From an uncultured Alphaproteobacteria bacterium (GTDB lineage Bacteria > Pseudomonadota > Alphaproteobacteria > Micavibrionales > Micavibrionaceae), in NCBI GenBank assembly GCA_946481075.1, contig CAMLMC010000003.1:100070-164069 (forward strand): DNA of 64,000 nt, in the 5' to 3' direction. The translations under genes were made by a program, and so were the position numbers. The notes under the pieces are model-generated. The model had not been told where the DNA came from. It was given only the letters and a program-made list of their open reading frames with translations, and made no database searches. Below, piece by piece: positions 36,082 to 45,094 of this stretch. How positions within the stretch are numbered: the first letter of the stretch is position 1; each line of letters starts with the position of its first letter.

Positions 36082-39065
36082 GACGCGTCTCCCTGTTCAT
36101 CAAGCGCCGTCCATTCTTTGACACGCGCCAGATGCTCGTAGTCATTGAATCTCGGGGCATTGCGGGGACGGGGTAAACTGTAATACGCGGTGTCCTCGCA
36201 ATCAAACCGGTCGATCAGATCTTTGATACCCTGCGCTGCATTTTTTATGGCTTGAGAAATCTGGTTGGCATCGGCCATGATTTTCTGTTCGCCGCCTTCT
36301 TTGGATCCATTCATGATCCAATAGGATAATGCGGCGACACTATTAGGATTAATTCTTGTGAATCCGCCATTCTGAAGAATGAGGCCCTCCAGCGGCAATT
36401 GTGGAAGTCTGCCTTCCATCATTTGTTTTATTGTGTATTGCCCGCCGGATTTGTAATCGATGATCGCGGCTTCTTTTCCATCCCGTGACAGGTCAATTCT
36501 GTCCGCCCGCGCCGTCATGATGAAATCCCCGCCATTCGCCTGCAGGGTCATTATACCTTCGCTTTCACGCAGGGCCGGTTTGAAATGATCGCGCCATGCT
36601 ATCTCGGACCGAACATACCAGGCGGCTATTTTTTCAAGGCGTGGCCGCCAAAGGGCGATAACATCGCTTTGAATGCCGGTACGCGACAACTCCTCATCAA
36701 GTATCGCCATAATTACGCGTTCTGCATTCGATGGTATGTCATCCGGATGCATCGCGACAAACCGGTCCAGCGCGTCATGGATCAGCGTACCCCGCGCTGC
36801 CGCGTCCAGTTCCTTTTCCAGATCGTCAAGTTTTTTGAGTCCGAGGATATAGCGGGCATAAATGCTGTACGGATCCTGCAACCATCTTTCCACCTGTGTA
36901 ACCGGCAGTTTTCTTGGCCGTACGGTAACAGGCGGCCGCGGCGCAGGCCGTTCGACGGGGCTGTATTCATCCGTATGATTGATGGCGCGCGCGTATCCCA
37001 ATAATTTCCCTCTGCGTATGCTTTCCGGTGGAATGCGGCAGGCGGTCAGGACTGCATCCAAACGTTGAAGCCATCGTGCCGGTACGGTCGGCGTACCATC
37101 AATACGGGACGAACGCGTCATGATAACCCGCGGCGCGCACATGGCCTGGGCGAAATCATGGGCGGAAAGACCTATTCCACGCTCCGGCGGCGGTAAGCCA
37201 AAAGCCTTACGCATCGGACGCGACATCCACGGGTCATTCTCGGCTTCCGGCGGCCATGACTTTTCGTTGAGCGAGGCAAGGACCATGACATCGGCCTGAA
37301 GCAGGCGGGCTTCGAGTTGTCCGAGAATCACAAGGCGCGGATGCAAGCCGTAATTCGGCCGGACTGTGCATTTTTCCATTGAAAGGCGCAGCGCGGATAG
37401 AAAATCCTCAAATGTTACCATAGGCAACAATGATGCTTCATCAATTAGCTCGGCAATCAATATCGAAGCCGCTTCGCCCTGTTGGCCGCCCCAAAGACGC
37501 GCTTCATCGGAAAAATTCTCGGCGCAACGTATAAGGGCACCGCACCAATCCTGCGCCCTTTGTTTATCGCCCATCGCCATGAGGTCGGTGAGAGGCCTGT
37601 AAAAGTCTTCGAGCGCCTGAAGAGTCCCATCCAAACCATCCGGCAAAAACCTTTTATCGGCCCGTTTTTGCTGCGCTATGACATTGTATCTTTCGATTCC
37701 ATGGCCAGTCAGAATGCCGCGCATGAGATAGCGGTCCAGATCACGAATGCGCCCGCGCCAATTATCGGGCGCATGGGGTCGGCACAGGGCATGTTTGGCG
37801 AAGGAGAGCAGGGCGACCGGCGCAAAGTCCTTTTGTGCAGCATATCCGCACAAAAGAAGATAGCTGCCGATAGGTGTATGCGAAAGTTTTTCGCCCGCCG
37901 AATCATCTACCGCGATATCCCACCGGCGGCAGATCATCGCCACACGGCGGGCCAGGTTTTGATCGGGTGTGACAAGGGCCGCTGTCTTGCCGGGGGTCTG
38001 GAGCGTTTCACGAAAGGCCATGGCAACAACAAGAGCCTCTTCCTGCGGTGTGTCGCAATCATAGCGTTCGAAAGTAATATCTGCTTGGCTTATGACGGGA
38101 TGATCGGAGAGTTTTTGCCACTCCCCGCTTGTGGCGGCGGGCCGCATCACCTCCGAAAGCAGCCTTGGCATGGCGCTATTGCCTTCGGGCGAATCGGGAT
38201 TTTTTGTGCGGTAGGGCCAGTCTTTCACCGCTTCTCGTTCAACCTCGAAGACCTGCAGCAAATTTCGGAGCGTCTTTTGCGGATGGCTGTCATCGAGCGC
38301 ATTCCAACTCTGCTGATCGAGCCTCTGGTCCAGCCCTGGTAGAACAATACATCCGCGCGGTAATCCGGCGATCGTTTTCAACAGCCGCGCCGCCGCGGGG
38401 ATGGACCCTGTCGATCCCGCCGCAATAACAGGATGGGAAGGCGGCGCATCCGTCCAGCGCTGTGACAGTTTGTGCAGCAAACGATTGCGGCGGTCAGCGG
38501 CATCGATAACGCCCTGTTCTTGCAGAATGCGTGGCCAGTGTTCGCTGATCAGGCTCAGGAAATCGAGGCTGATCTGCCATTGCTCGGCAAACCGGTCGCG
38601 GTCGACGATGTGCGGCAAAGCGGCCATATCGAGATTTTCGGTATAAATCTGGTCCATCAGGCGGGCGAGTGCATCAGCCAGTTTCAAATCCTGCTCTAAC
38701 CCATGATCATAAATTCCTGATGCGCCGATCAGGCGGGCCAGCAAAAAGCGGCGGCGCATCGGGGGAATCGACGGCGGAAGGTCCAGATTGTCGGCGCTGC
38801 CGGCCATCAGGGCCAATTCCTCGTCATCAACATCCCCCAACGGTTGCAGGCGCGGGAGGAGAAGCGGCTTACCGAAGCTTAACTTCAGGAACGAATCGCG
38901 TAAGGAACGGCAGGCGCGACGAGTGGGAAGCAAGACCTGATACCGCGCCAGTTCTTCGGGCTTGCCTTCGGCCATCTCCAGTATCCCGGACGCCAGTGTG
39001 TCGGCGAACGGCCTGTGTGGAGATATGGTGTATAGGCATGGCTTACGGTCCCACTCAATGCTCAT
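36078..39065 (-). CDS. addB: AddB subunit of the double-strand break repair complex
   Basis: 995 residues from the ATG at 39065; the longer frame (to 39134) would overlap the upstream gene by 73 nt, whereas this start gives an ATGA overlap. N-terminal inactivated helicase-like region (VLLPTRRACRSLRDSF), a central RecB-like region, and a C-terminal nuclease with IDYKSGGQYTI near residue 868. The downstream Cys cluster (C-x2-C-x5-C) of Bacillus AddB is not seen, so no iron-sulfur staple is evident. It binds DNA and cuts one strand. Second gene from the end of the tsaE-murU-addB-addA operon. Confidence 0.93.
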   Translation of the reverse strand: MSIEWDRKPCLYTISPHRPFADTLASGILEMAEGKPEELARYQVLLPTRRACRSLRDSFLKLSFGKPLLLPRLQPLGDVDDEELALMAGSADNLDLPPSIPPMRRRFLLARLIGASGIYDHGLEQDLKLADALARLMDQIYTENLDMAALPHIVDRDRFAEQWQISLDFLSLISEHWPRILQEQGVIDAADRRNRLLHKLSQRWTDAPPSHPVIAAGSTGSIPAAARLLKTIAGLPRGCIVLPGLDQRLDQQSWNALDDSHPQKTLRNLLQVFEVEREAVKDWPYRTKNPDSPEGNSAMPRLLSEVMRPAATSGEWQKLSDHPVISQADITFERYDCDTPQEEALVVAMAFRETLQTPGKTAALVTPDQNLARRVAMICRRWDIAVDDSAGEKLSHTPIGSYLLLCGYAAQKDFAPVALLSFAKHALCRPHAPDNWRGRIRDLDRYLMRGILTGHGIERYNVIAQQKRADKRFLPDGLDGTLQALEDFYRPLTDLMAMGDKQRAQDWCGALIRCAENFSDEARLWGGQQGEAASILIAELIDEASLLPMVTFEDFLSALRLSMEKCTVRPNYGLHPRLVILGQLEARLLQADVMVLASLNEKSWPPEAENDPWMSRPMRKAFGLPPPERGIGLSAHDFAQAMCAPRVIMTRSSRIDGTPTVPARWLQRLDAVLTACRIPPESIRRGKLLGYARAINHTDEYSPVERPAPRPPVTVRPRKLPVTQVERWLQDPYSIYARYILGLKKLDDLEKELDAAARGTLIHDALDRFVAMHPDDIPSNAERVIMAILDEELSRTGIQSDVIALWRPRLEKIAAWYVRSEIAWRDHFKPALRESEGIMTLQANGGDFIMTARADRIDLSRDGKEAAIIDYKSGGQYTIKQMMEGRLPQLPLEGLILQNGGFTRINPNSVAALSYWIMNGSKEGGEQKIMADANQISQAIKNAAQGIKDLIDRFDCEDTAYYSLPRPRNAPRFNDYEHLARVKEWTALDEQGDAS

Positions 39066-39784
39066 CCACGGCCCTCCGTGCGGTAGGCGGCATCCACCCG
39101 TTCCAGCTCGGCAGGCGTGCTGATATGATGCCACTCGCCCCGATGTTCGATTGCGTAAAGGCTGCCTTTTTGCTGCGCCTTGTCCATAAGGGATAAGAAC
39201 GAGAAGGCGCCATCCGGTGTTCCCTCGAACAAGCGTGGATGGACGATCCTGATCCCCGCAAACATATGGGTGCCGCTTTTATCCGTCCGGCGGACCGCCC
39301 GGCCATCCGGCGTTAAAACATAATCGCCGACGCCGCCCGTAAGAGTCATGCCATCTGTTTTTTGCAACAATAGAATCATATCCATCCGGGATTCATCCCA
39401 TGCGGCGGCAAGCCGGAAAAGCGCAGTATTGCTGGGTTCTTCCTCCCATAATGCATCGCCGTTGATCATATAGAACGGATTCTGGTCAAAAACATGCAGC
39501 ATTTTTTTGACCCCGCCGCCTGTGTCGAGCAAGTCATTTTCATGCGATATGATAATGCGCGGTTGCTGCAGCAATTCCAGATGCTTTTGCAAAACGGGGG
39601 CCAGATAATGGGTGTTGACCACTACCTCCGTTACGCCCTCTTTCTCCAGTTTTTCAAGGGCCCGGTGGATAATGCTCTTGCCTGCAACAGGCACCATGGG
39701 CTTTGGCATGGTGTCGGTATAGGGGCGCAGGCGCGAACCCATGCCGGCGGCAAGAATAAAGGCTTTATCGGGTTTGGGGGTCAT
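39062..39784 (-). CDS. murU: MurU-like nucleotidyltransferase
   Basis: 240 residues from the ATG at 39784, which matches the family's beginning (KAFILAAGMGSRLRPYT); the frame extends ten codons further. The GxGxRLRPxTxxxPKPM signature is intact, with the metal-binding Asp in NGDALWE. In Pseudomonas and Caulobacter MurU makes UDP-MurNAc from MurNAc-1-phosphate in cell-wall recycling. The sugar cannot be fixed from sequence. The start overlaps tsaE by 20 nt and the stop overlaps addB by 4 nt. The kinase AmgK, usually beside murU, is missing here. Confidence 0.82.
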   Translation of the reverse strand: MTPKPDKAFILAAGMGSRLRPYTDTMPKPMVPVAGKSIIHRALEKLEKEGVTEVVVNTHYLAPVLQKHLELLQQPRIIISHENDLLDTGGGVKKMLHVFDQNPFYMINGDALWEEEPSNTALFRLAAAWDESRMDMILLLQKTDGMTLTGGVGDYVLTPDGRAVRRTDKSGTHMFAGIRIVHPRLFEGTPDGAFSFLSLMDKAQQKGSLYAIEHRGEWHHISTPAELERVDAAYRTEGRG

Positions 39785-40199
39785 GAACCTCAATCTCTCT
39801 GTGGTTGGGGCCATCGTTGCCGATACGAAGGGTAATATACTGCGCCTTGGGGGGCGTGTAAGGGCCCAGACGTTCAGGCCATTCTATAAGAACGATGCCG
39901 CTGGTGAGGGCGTCCTCCCAGCCGATTTCGAAAATCTCATCCGGCTCTTGCAGGCGATAAAGATCAAAATGCCAGAGCGGCCCTTTTGGCGTTTCATAGC
40001 TCTGGACAAGGGTGAAGGTGGGGCTAGGCACATCGGTATCGGCTTGCATCAGGCTGCGCACAAAGGCGCGCGCGAACACGCTCTTCCCGGCCCCGAGCGT
40101 TCCTTGCAACAAAAACACCTCATCACCCTTGCAATTCTGGGCAAGGTGGGCGGCTATCGCCTTCGTTTCTTCCTCGCTGTGGCTCGTAAAATGGCTCAT
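39765..40199 (-). CDS. tsaE: tRNA threonylcarbamoyladenosine ATPase TsaE
   Basis: 144 residues with Walker A GTLGAGKSVFARA (near 36), SPTFTLVQSYE, and HFDLYRLQ, the P-loop, switch and Walker-B-like segments of TsaE. With TsaB and TsaD it installs t6A37 in ANN-decoding tRNAs. It is the first gene of the tsaE-murU-addB-addA operon. The minus-strand -10 box ends five bases before the ATG and no Shine-Dalgarno is present, so the operon's first gene is probably read from a leaderless transcript. Confidence 0.94.
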   Translation of the reverse strand: MSHFTSHSEEETKAIAAHLAQNCKGDEVFLLQGTLGAGKSVFARAFVRSLMQADTDVPSPTFTLVQSYETPKGPLWHFDLYRLQEPDEIFEIGWEDALTSGIVLIEWPERLGPYTPPKAQYITLRIGNDGPNHREIEVHDPQTR

Positions 40200-40204
40200 A
40201 TGGG

Positions 40205-40233
40205 TTTATACCGCCCCGCGGCTTTAATATCAC
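40205..40233 (-). promoter_or_regulatory. Candidate promoter of the tsaE operon
   Basis: Minus strand: GTGATA, 17 nt, TATAAA, ending 5 nt before the ATG at 40199. It points to a leaderless mRNA. Confidence 0.5.
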
Positions 40234-40317
40234 GCGGGTTTTTGCGCTTTTCAACGGGGCATATCCCCCGCGCAAAAACCATGGTTTTGGCCGGCGAACC
40301 ATGGCATAAGAAATGCC

Positions 40318-41334
40318 ATGACGGATATGATCAAAACGGATGTTGCAGTGATCGGCGCGGGGCCTGCGGGGCTTTTTGCCGTGTTTGAATGCGGCATGGT
40401 CGGTCTGCGTTGCGCGGTTTTCGACTCCCTTTCCGATATCGGCGGGCAATGCACGGCGCTTTACCCTGAAAAGCCTATCTATGATATTCCGGGTTTCCCT
40501 TCGGTTCTGGCAGGGGAACTCATTGAAAACCTTGAAAAACAGGCGGCGCCGTTTGCCCCGGCCTATTGTCTGGGGCAACAGGTCGTCTCCGTGCAAAAGG
40601 ACGGTGATGGCTGGTGCCTCGCCACATCCGCCGGAACATCCGCGCAGGTCTCGGCAATCATTATTGCCGCGGGCGCGGGCGCTTTTGGACCGAACCGCCC
40701 GCCGATTGACGGGATTGAGGCGTATGAAGGCAAATCGGTTTTCTACATGGTCCGGCGCAAAGATGATTTCAAGGATAAAACCATCGTGATTGCCGGCGGC
40801 GGAGACAGTGCAATTGACTGGGCGCTGGCGCTTGCTCCCCTCGCCAAAAAAATCCATCTGGTGCATCGACGTGATAAATTTCGCGCCGCCCCGGAAAGTA
40901 TGCGGCAGGTGGAATTTCTGGCCTCGGTCGGGAAAATATCCATGGAGGTGCCATTCCAACTTCAAAAATTACAGGGACAGGATGGATTTTTAACCGCGGT
41001 AGAATTGCAGTCTCTGGAAGGTGACGTCAAAACCGTGCCCGCCGATATTCTCCTGCCCTTCTTTGGCCTTGCCACATCATTGGGGCCGATCGCGGAATGG
41101 GGGCTTGCCATAGACCATGGCCATGTGACGGTCAATCCTCTGACATGCGAAACGAATATTGCGGGAATATATGCTATAGGCGACATTGCCGCATATGAAA
41201 ACAAGATGAAGTTGATCCTCACGGGCTTTCATGAAGCGGCCTTGTCGGCCCATGCCATCCGTCGTCAACTCAACCCCGGGCAAGAATTCCATTTTGAATA
41301 TTCCACAACCAAGGGCATTCCGAACGCCGCCTGA
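40318..41334 (+). CDS. Ferredoxin-NADP reductase, thioredoxin-reductase-like type
   Basis: 338 residues. FAD motif GAGPAGLFAVFECGM near 14, then DIGGQCTALYPEKPIYDIPG, NADP motif GGGDSAIDWALALA near 160 and VHRRDKFRAAP. Thioredoxin reductases have a CxxC just before the NADP motif; here that position is non-cysteine, which places it with the FNR type 2 enzymes (Chlorobium/Bacillus YumC group). It passes electrons between NADPH and ferredoxin or flavodoxin. It is divergent from tsaE and interrupts the tsaE-divL adjacency. The start has no clear Shine-Dalgarno; CATAAG seven bases upstream might be a -10 box. Confidence 0.88.
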   Translation: MTDMIKTDVAVIGAGPAGLFAVFECGMVGLRCAVFDSLSDIGGQCTALYPEKPIYDIPGFPSVLAGELIENLEKQAAPFAPAYCLGQQVVSVQKDGDGWCLATSAGTSAQVSAIIIAAGAGAFGPNRPPIDGIEAYEGKSVFYMVRRKDDFKDKTIVIAGGGDSAIDWALALAPLAKKIHLVHRRDKFRAAPESMRQVEFLASVGKISMEVPFQLQKLQGQDGFLTAVELQSLEGDVKTVPADILLPFFGLATSLGPIAEWGLAIDHGHVTVNPLTCETNIAGIYAIGDIAAYENKMKLILTGFHEAALSAHAIRRQLNPGQEFHFEYSTTKGIPNAA

Positions 41335-41347
41335 TACGGTTTCATCT

Positions 41348-41376
41348 TTGGCGCCTTAAGGTATTTGGGGTATAAT
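41348..41376 (+). promoter_or_regulatory. Promoter with exact TATAAT for the 41382 gene
   Basis: TTGGCG, 17 nt, TATAAT. The -10 box ends 5 nt before the ATG, so the mRNA should be leaderless. Confidence 0.65.
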
Positions 41377-41381
41377 TTTTT

Positions 41382-41798
41382 ATGCGCAGTCTTATCCTTG
41401 TATCGTCATTGGTGTTTTTATCCGCAGTTCCGGCCGATGCCGCTGCGCCGCAAAGGCCTTCTGTGACTGGCGGGGCGGCGGGCGAAATTACGTCCGCGCC
41501 GGTTTGTGCGGACCTGATCAACCGCTCTACCGTAACCATACAGGGCACTTTGTCACTCATGCCGCAGACGTTGCCTGATGGTACGCTCCAGCATTATAGC
41601 GACAATTTCAAGCTGTCCCCGAATGAAAAGAAGGAAGTTTGTGCTACGGGCCCGTTCTATGAGGGCCGCCGGCTGGAGCTCACGATCCGCACGCTGATGC
41701 CTCTTTTCTCCTGCAAAACCTCGCTGGAGCGGGATATCTATCTGGATATGAGCGAAGATTATGACGGCGTGAAACAATACTCCGCCACATGTCACTAA
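41382..41798 (+). CDS. Small secreted Cys-containing protein, unknown function
   Basis: 138 residues. A signal peptide is clear (MRSLILVSSLVFLSAVPADAAA, cleavage near 20-22). The mature part is about 115 residues with four cysteines (in APVCADL, EVCATGP, FSCKTS and SATCH), which could form two disulfides in the periplasm. The segment NRSTVTIQGTLSL followed by LKLSPNEKKEVCATG-like residues looks like a small beta domain. No family recognised. Convergent with divL, six bases apart. Confidence 0.72.
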   Translation: MRSLILVSSLVFLSAVPADAAAPQRPSVTGGAAGEITSAPVCADLINRSTVTIQGTLSLMPQTLPDGTLQHYSDNFKLSPNEKKEVCATGPFYEGRRLELTIRTLMPLFSCKTSLERDIYLDMSEDYDGVKQYSATCH

Positions 41799-41804
41799 TG
41801 ATTT

Positions 41805-44105
41805 CTAGGCACCGCGGGGCAGGTCGATAAGAACCTTGGTTCCCTTGCCTTCGATACTATCGATAGTGATTGCCCCATCATGCAGCTCGATAATGTTTTT
41901 CACCAGACTGAGGCCAAGGCCCGCACCGGTTTGCTTTCCGGCATTTTGAAGACGTTCGAAGGGCTGGAATATCCGCGCCAAATCCTCTTTGGCTATGCCG
42001 ATACCGGTGTCTTCAACCATTATTTCTATACTGTCCCCTTTTTGATTTGCGTCGATAACGATTCTGCCATCCTCGGGGGTAAAGTTGATGGCATTGCGTA
42101 TCAAATTCAAAATTGCTTGTTTCAAACGGCGCTCATCCGCAACAATACTGCCTATATTATCGGGACAGGATAACTTGACGCTGATCTTGCGCTTGCGGGC
42201 CCATTCCTGCGTCAGATCAAGTAACCCACTCAAAAGGGCGAACAAGTTGACCGGCTCCTTGTTCAGTTCCAGATAGCCGGCCTCGATCGAGGCCAGATCC
42301 AGAATGTCATCGATCAGGTTGGTCAGGCGGGCTCCCGCTTCATGAATGCCGGCCGTATATTCCTTCTGTCTATCATTGAGCGGGCCAAAATATTGGTGAT
42401 CGAGGATTTCGGAGAATCCCATGATACTGTTGAGCGGCGTACGCAATTGATAGGACACGTTCGCCAGAAAATCGGTTTTCAACTGGTCTGCGGCTTCCAG
42501 CGCGTCGTTCTTGTCGCGCAGCGCGCTCTCAACCCTTGCTGAATCTGTAATGTCATAGAAAGACACCATCACGCCGCCATCGGGCAGGGGCATGGTCGCG
42601 TAGGACAGATGCGTACCGTCCGTACGTTCAGGCAGACGGCCTTTTGCCTCCTGACGCTCCAGCCCTAGTTCGACGAGCTTGGTCTTCATATCCGCCTGAT
42701 TTTCAGCGGCGAAAAGCGGGGACATGCGCTCCGACAGGCGGCTTATATGGGGAGATCCGTCGAGGTTTTCGGGATTTAGGTTCCAAAGAGCTACAAAAGC
42801 AGGGTTTGACAGGCGCAAACGGCCGTCGCCGCCGAACACGGCAACACCTTCGGATAGATTGTCGAGCGTTTCCTTCTGGACCGCGATCAGGGTGTTATAG
42901 GAGGATTCAAGCTCAAGACGGCTTGTCACATCTTCGAACGTGGTCATCAGTCCGCCCATAGGATGGGGGACGATAAGCATGCGCAGGGCGCTGCCATCGG
43001 GAAGGTACAGCATATCTTCATGCGGGTCGATCAGGCGGGTGAACAGATCGATCCATCCCTGCTTGTACTTGCGGAAATCGGCCTGTTCAGGCAGACGGCG
43101 GTTTTCCCGCAATTTCTCCAAGATGTCCCCGATTTTAGGCCGGCTGTGAAGCCATTGATCCTCCAAACCCCAAAGCTGGGCAAAGGCAGAATTAAAGAAT
43201 TCAAGCTGCTGGTCCGGCCCATAGATCGCAATCGCGCTGCGGAGTTGTTCCAACAGGGTTTTGTTGGCGGCGAGATAACGGTTCAGTTCGGTCTGAAGCT
43301 CCTCCTCACGTGTTAAATCCCGCGCATAACCCATGGTGCGGTCCGTTCCTGGCAAAGGCATTTCAGCAATTTGCATCCATTTGCGCTTGCCTTGGACAAT
43401 CAAATGGCACTCACTGCTTTTCGGTTTGCCCGAGGCCAGGGCCTCGCGCGCCATGGATTTGGGCGGAACACCCTTGCTTTTCGGAGACAGGGTAATTTCA
43501 TATTGGCTGGCAATCGCCTCCGCCGCCGTGATGCCGAGCAAATCGGCATAGGATTGGTTGACCCAGATCAAATCCGTGGCGGGGTCCCTGATCCAGACAG
43601 GCATCGGCAGGGATTCAAGACCGCCCTGCATCTGGCCCAGCTCGCGTTCCAGCGCTTCCTTGGCCGATTTCAGGTTACGGGCGATGTCGTCCTCATCGCT
43701 GATATCCTCGGCCCAGACGATGTTGAAACGATCTTCGCCGCCGATTGCCGCGCCCGCTGCGCCGCGCAGCCGCAGGACCCGCTTACCGTCCACGGAGCGG
43801 ACCTTGATGGAAAAAGGCGTGCCGGTTTCCTCCAGTTTCATAAACTGGCCCTCCAGCGCGGCCGAATCGCTGGTGGAGAGCGCAGCTTGAATATCTTCTA
43901 CCGCTTCGACGCTCGCCAGCCCTAAAAGCGCCTTGAATCCTTCACTATAGGCAACACTGCCATCTTCGTGGAAGCCGCAATACTCGCCCGGAAACGCATT
44001 CAGAAAGGCTTCGAGGCGCGCTTTTTCAACGGCGAGCCTGTCTGCCCCCGTCAGGGGCGACAACAGGCTGGAAAACAGGGATGGTTTTTCGGCGGTGCGT
44101 TTCAT
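41805..44105 (-). CDS. divL: DivL-like PAS pseudokinase with Tyr552 in place of phospho-His
   Basis: 766 residues. A short basic N-terminus and coil is followed by at least three PAS-type domains (about 35-150, 165-280, 290-520), then the DHp helix DFLANVSYQLRTPLNS and a complete ATPase domain: N-box LIRNAINFTP, G1 DTGIGI and G2 GAGLGLSLV. The phosphorylated His is replaced by Tyr552. Caulobacter DivL (769 residues) has Tyr550 at this position and acts as an allosteric regulator of CckA and DivK in asymmetric division. The location between tsaE and ahcY also matches divL. Membrane anchoring is not evident. Confidence 0.87.
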   Translation of the reverse strand: MKRTAEKPSLFSSLLSPLTGADRLAVEKARLEAFLNAFPGEYCGFHEDGSVAYSEGFKALLGLASVEAVEDIQAALSTSDSAALEGQFMKLEETGTPFSIKVRSVDGKRVLRLRGAAGAAIGGEDRFNIVWAEDISDEDDIARNLKSAKEALERELGQMQGGLESLPMPVWIRDPATDLIWVNQSYADLLGITAAEAIASQYEITLSPKSKGVPPKSMAREALASGKPKSSECHLIVQGKRKWMQIAEMPLPGTDRTMGYARDLTREEELQTELNRYLAANKTLLEQLRSAIAIYGPDQQLEFFNSAFAQLWGLEDQWLHSRPKIGDILEKLRENRRLPEQADFRKYKQGWIDLFTRLIDPHEDMLYLPDGSALRMLIVPHPMGGLMTTFEDVTSRLELESSYNTLIAVQKETLDNLSEGVAVFGGDGRLRLSNPAFVALWNLNPENLDGSPHISRLSERMSPLFAAENQADMKTKLVELGLERQEAKGRLPERTDGTHLSYATMPLPDGGVMVSFYDITDSARVESALRDKNDALEAADQLKTDFLANVSYQLRTPLNSIMGFSEILDHQYFGPLNDRQKEYTAGIHEAGARLTNLIDDILDLASIEAGYLELNKEPVNLFALLSGLLDLTQEWARKRKISVKLSCPDNIGSIVADERRLKQAILNLIRNAINFTPEDGRIVIDANQKGDSIEIMVEDTGIGIAKEDLARIFQPFERLQNAGKQTGAGLGLSLVKNIIELHDGAITIDSIEGKGTKVLIDLPRGA

Positions 44106-44153
44106 GATAATGGTTAATAGTACGGCGCTCCCGCCGCAAAGGAAACCGGAAAA

Positions 44154-44990
44154 TTACAAAATAATGGTTCGCCGCCCATGCAGGAAGATGCGGCGCTCGG
44201 TGTAAAGTCTTACGGCTTTGGCCAGTACACGCGATTCAATATCGCGGCCCAATTGCTGCATCTTTTCCGGTGTGGCTGTATGGTCCACGGACTCAACCCC
44301 TTGCGTGATGATGGGCCCTTCGTCAAGGTCGTCTGTGGCGTAATGCGCTGTGGCGCCAATAATTTTAACCCCCCGCTCATAAGCTTGATGATAGGGCCGG
44401 GCGCCTTTGAATCCGGGGAGAAAAGAGTGGTGAATGTTAATGATCCGCCCTTGATATTTGTTGCACAAATCATGCGATAATATCTGCATATAACGGGCAA
44501 GGATGATGAGCTCCGATCCTGTATTCCTGATCAATTCGTCTAATTGTGACTCCTGCGCTGCCTTCCCCGCATCCAGGGGGAAATGGTAAAACGGCAATTC
44601 CGCATGCTGCACAATTTGTGCAACATCGTTGTGGTTTGAGGCCACAGCCGCAATATCAATGGGGAGCGCCCCCGTGCGGTGCCGATAGAGCAAATCATGC
44701 AGACAATGATCGGCCTTGGATACGAGGATAAGTGTGCGAACGGGCGCGGATAGGTCGCAGACCCGCCAATCTATGCCGAACCTTACGGCATTGGCTTCGA
44801 AATCCTTTGTAAAGCCGGCAAGGCTGTTTTGCTGCAACGGGGAGAATACCACGCGCATGAAAAACTGCCCGGAGAAGTGGTCGAAGAACTGCGATGACTC
44901 TTCGATATTGCACTGGTTGTTAGAGAGCGTGGTGGCGACGGCGGCCACAATCCCCGGTTTATCGACGCATTGAAGGCGAAGTACTTGCAT
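44154..44990 (-). CDS. purU: Formyltetrahydrofolate deformylase PurU
   Basis: 278 residues: an N-terminal ACT domain (LRLQCVDKPGIVAAVATTL) and a formyltransferase-fold domain with INIHHSFLPGFKGARPYH (about 222-239) and GATAHYATDDLDEGP (His/Asp active site). It hydrolyses 10-formyl-THF to formate and THF, balancing one-carbon pools. The ATG at 44990 lacks a Shine-Dalgarno, but GACAAT six bases upstream with TTGCCG at a 17-nt spacing suggests a leaderless start. Divergent from the 45095 gene. Confidence 0.94.
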   Translation of the reverse strand: MQVLRLQCVDKPGIVAAVATTLSNNQCNIEESSQFFDHFSGQFFMRVVFSPLQQNSLAGFTKDFEANAVRFGIDWRVCDLSAPVRTLILVSKADHCLHDLLYRHRTGALPIDIAAVASNHNDVAQIVQHAELPFYHFPLDAGKAAQESQLDELIRNTGSELIILARYMQILSHDLCNKYQGRIINIHHSFLPGFKGARPYHQAYERGVKIIGATAHYATDDLDEGPIITQGVESVDHTATPEKMQQLGRDIESRVLAKAVRLYTERRIFLHGRRTIIL

Positions 44991-44996
44991 GGGGGA

Positions 44997-45025
44997 ATTG
45001 TCTCCCGTTCGGCGGCGGGCGGCAA
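44997..45025 (-). promoter_or_regulatory. Candidate promoter of purU
   Basis: Minus strand: TTGCCG, 17 nt, GACAAT, ending 6 nt before the ATG at 44990. Confidence 0.4.
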
Positions 45026-45094
45026 GAGGGGATAAGAAAAGTTTGCATTTTACGCTCCCGTTTTCTATAACGCTTAAAATTCAGGAGATCGCCG

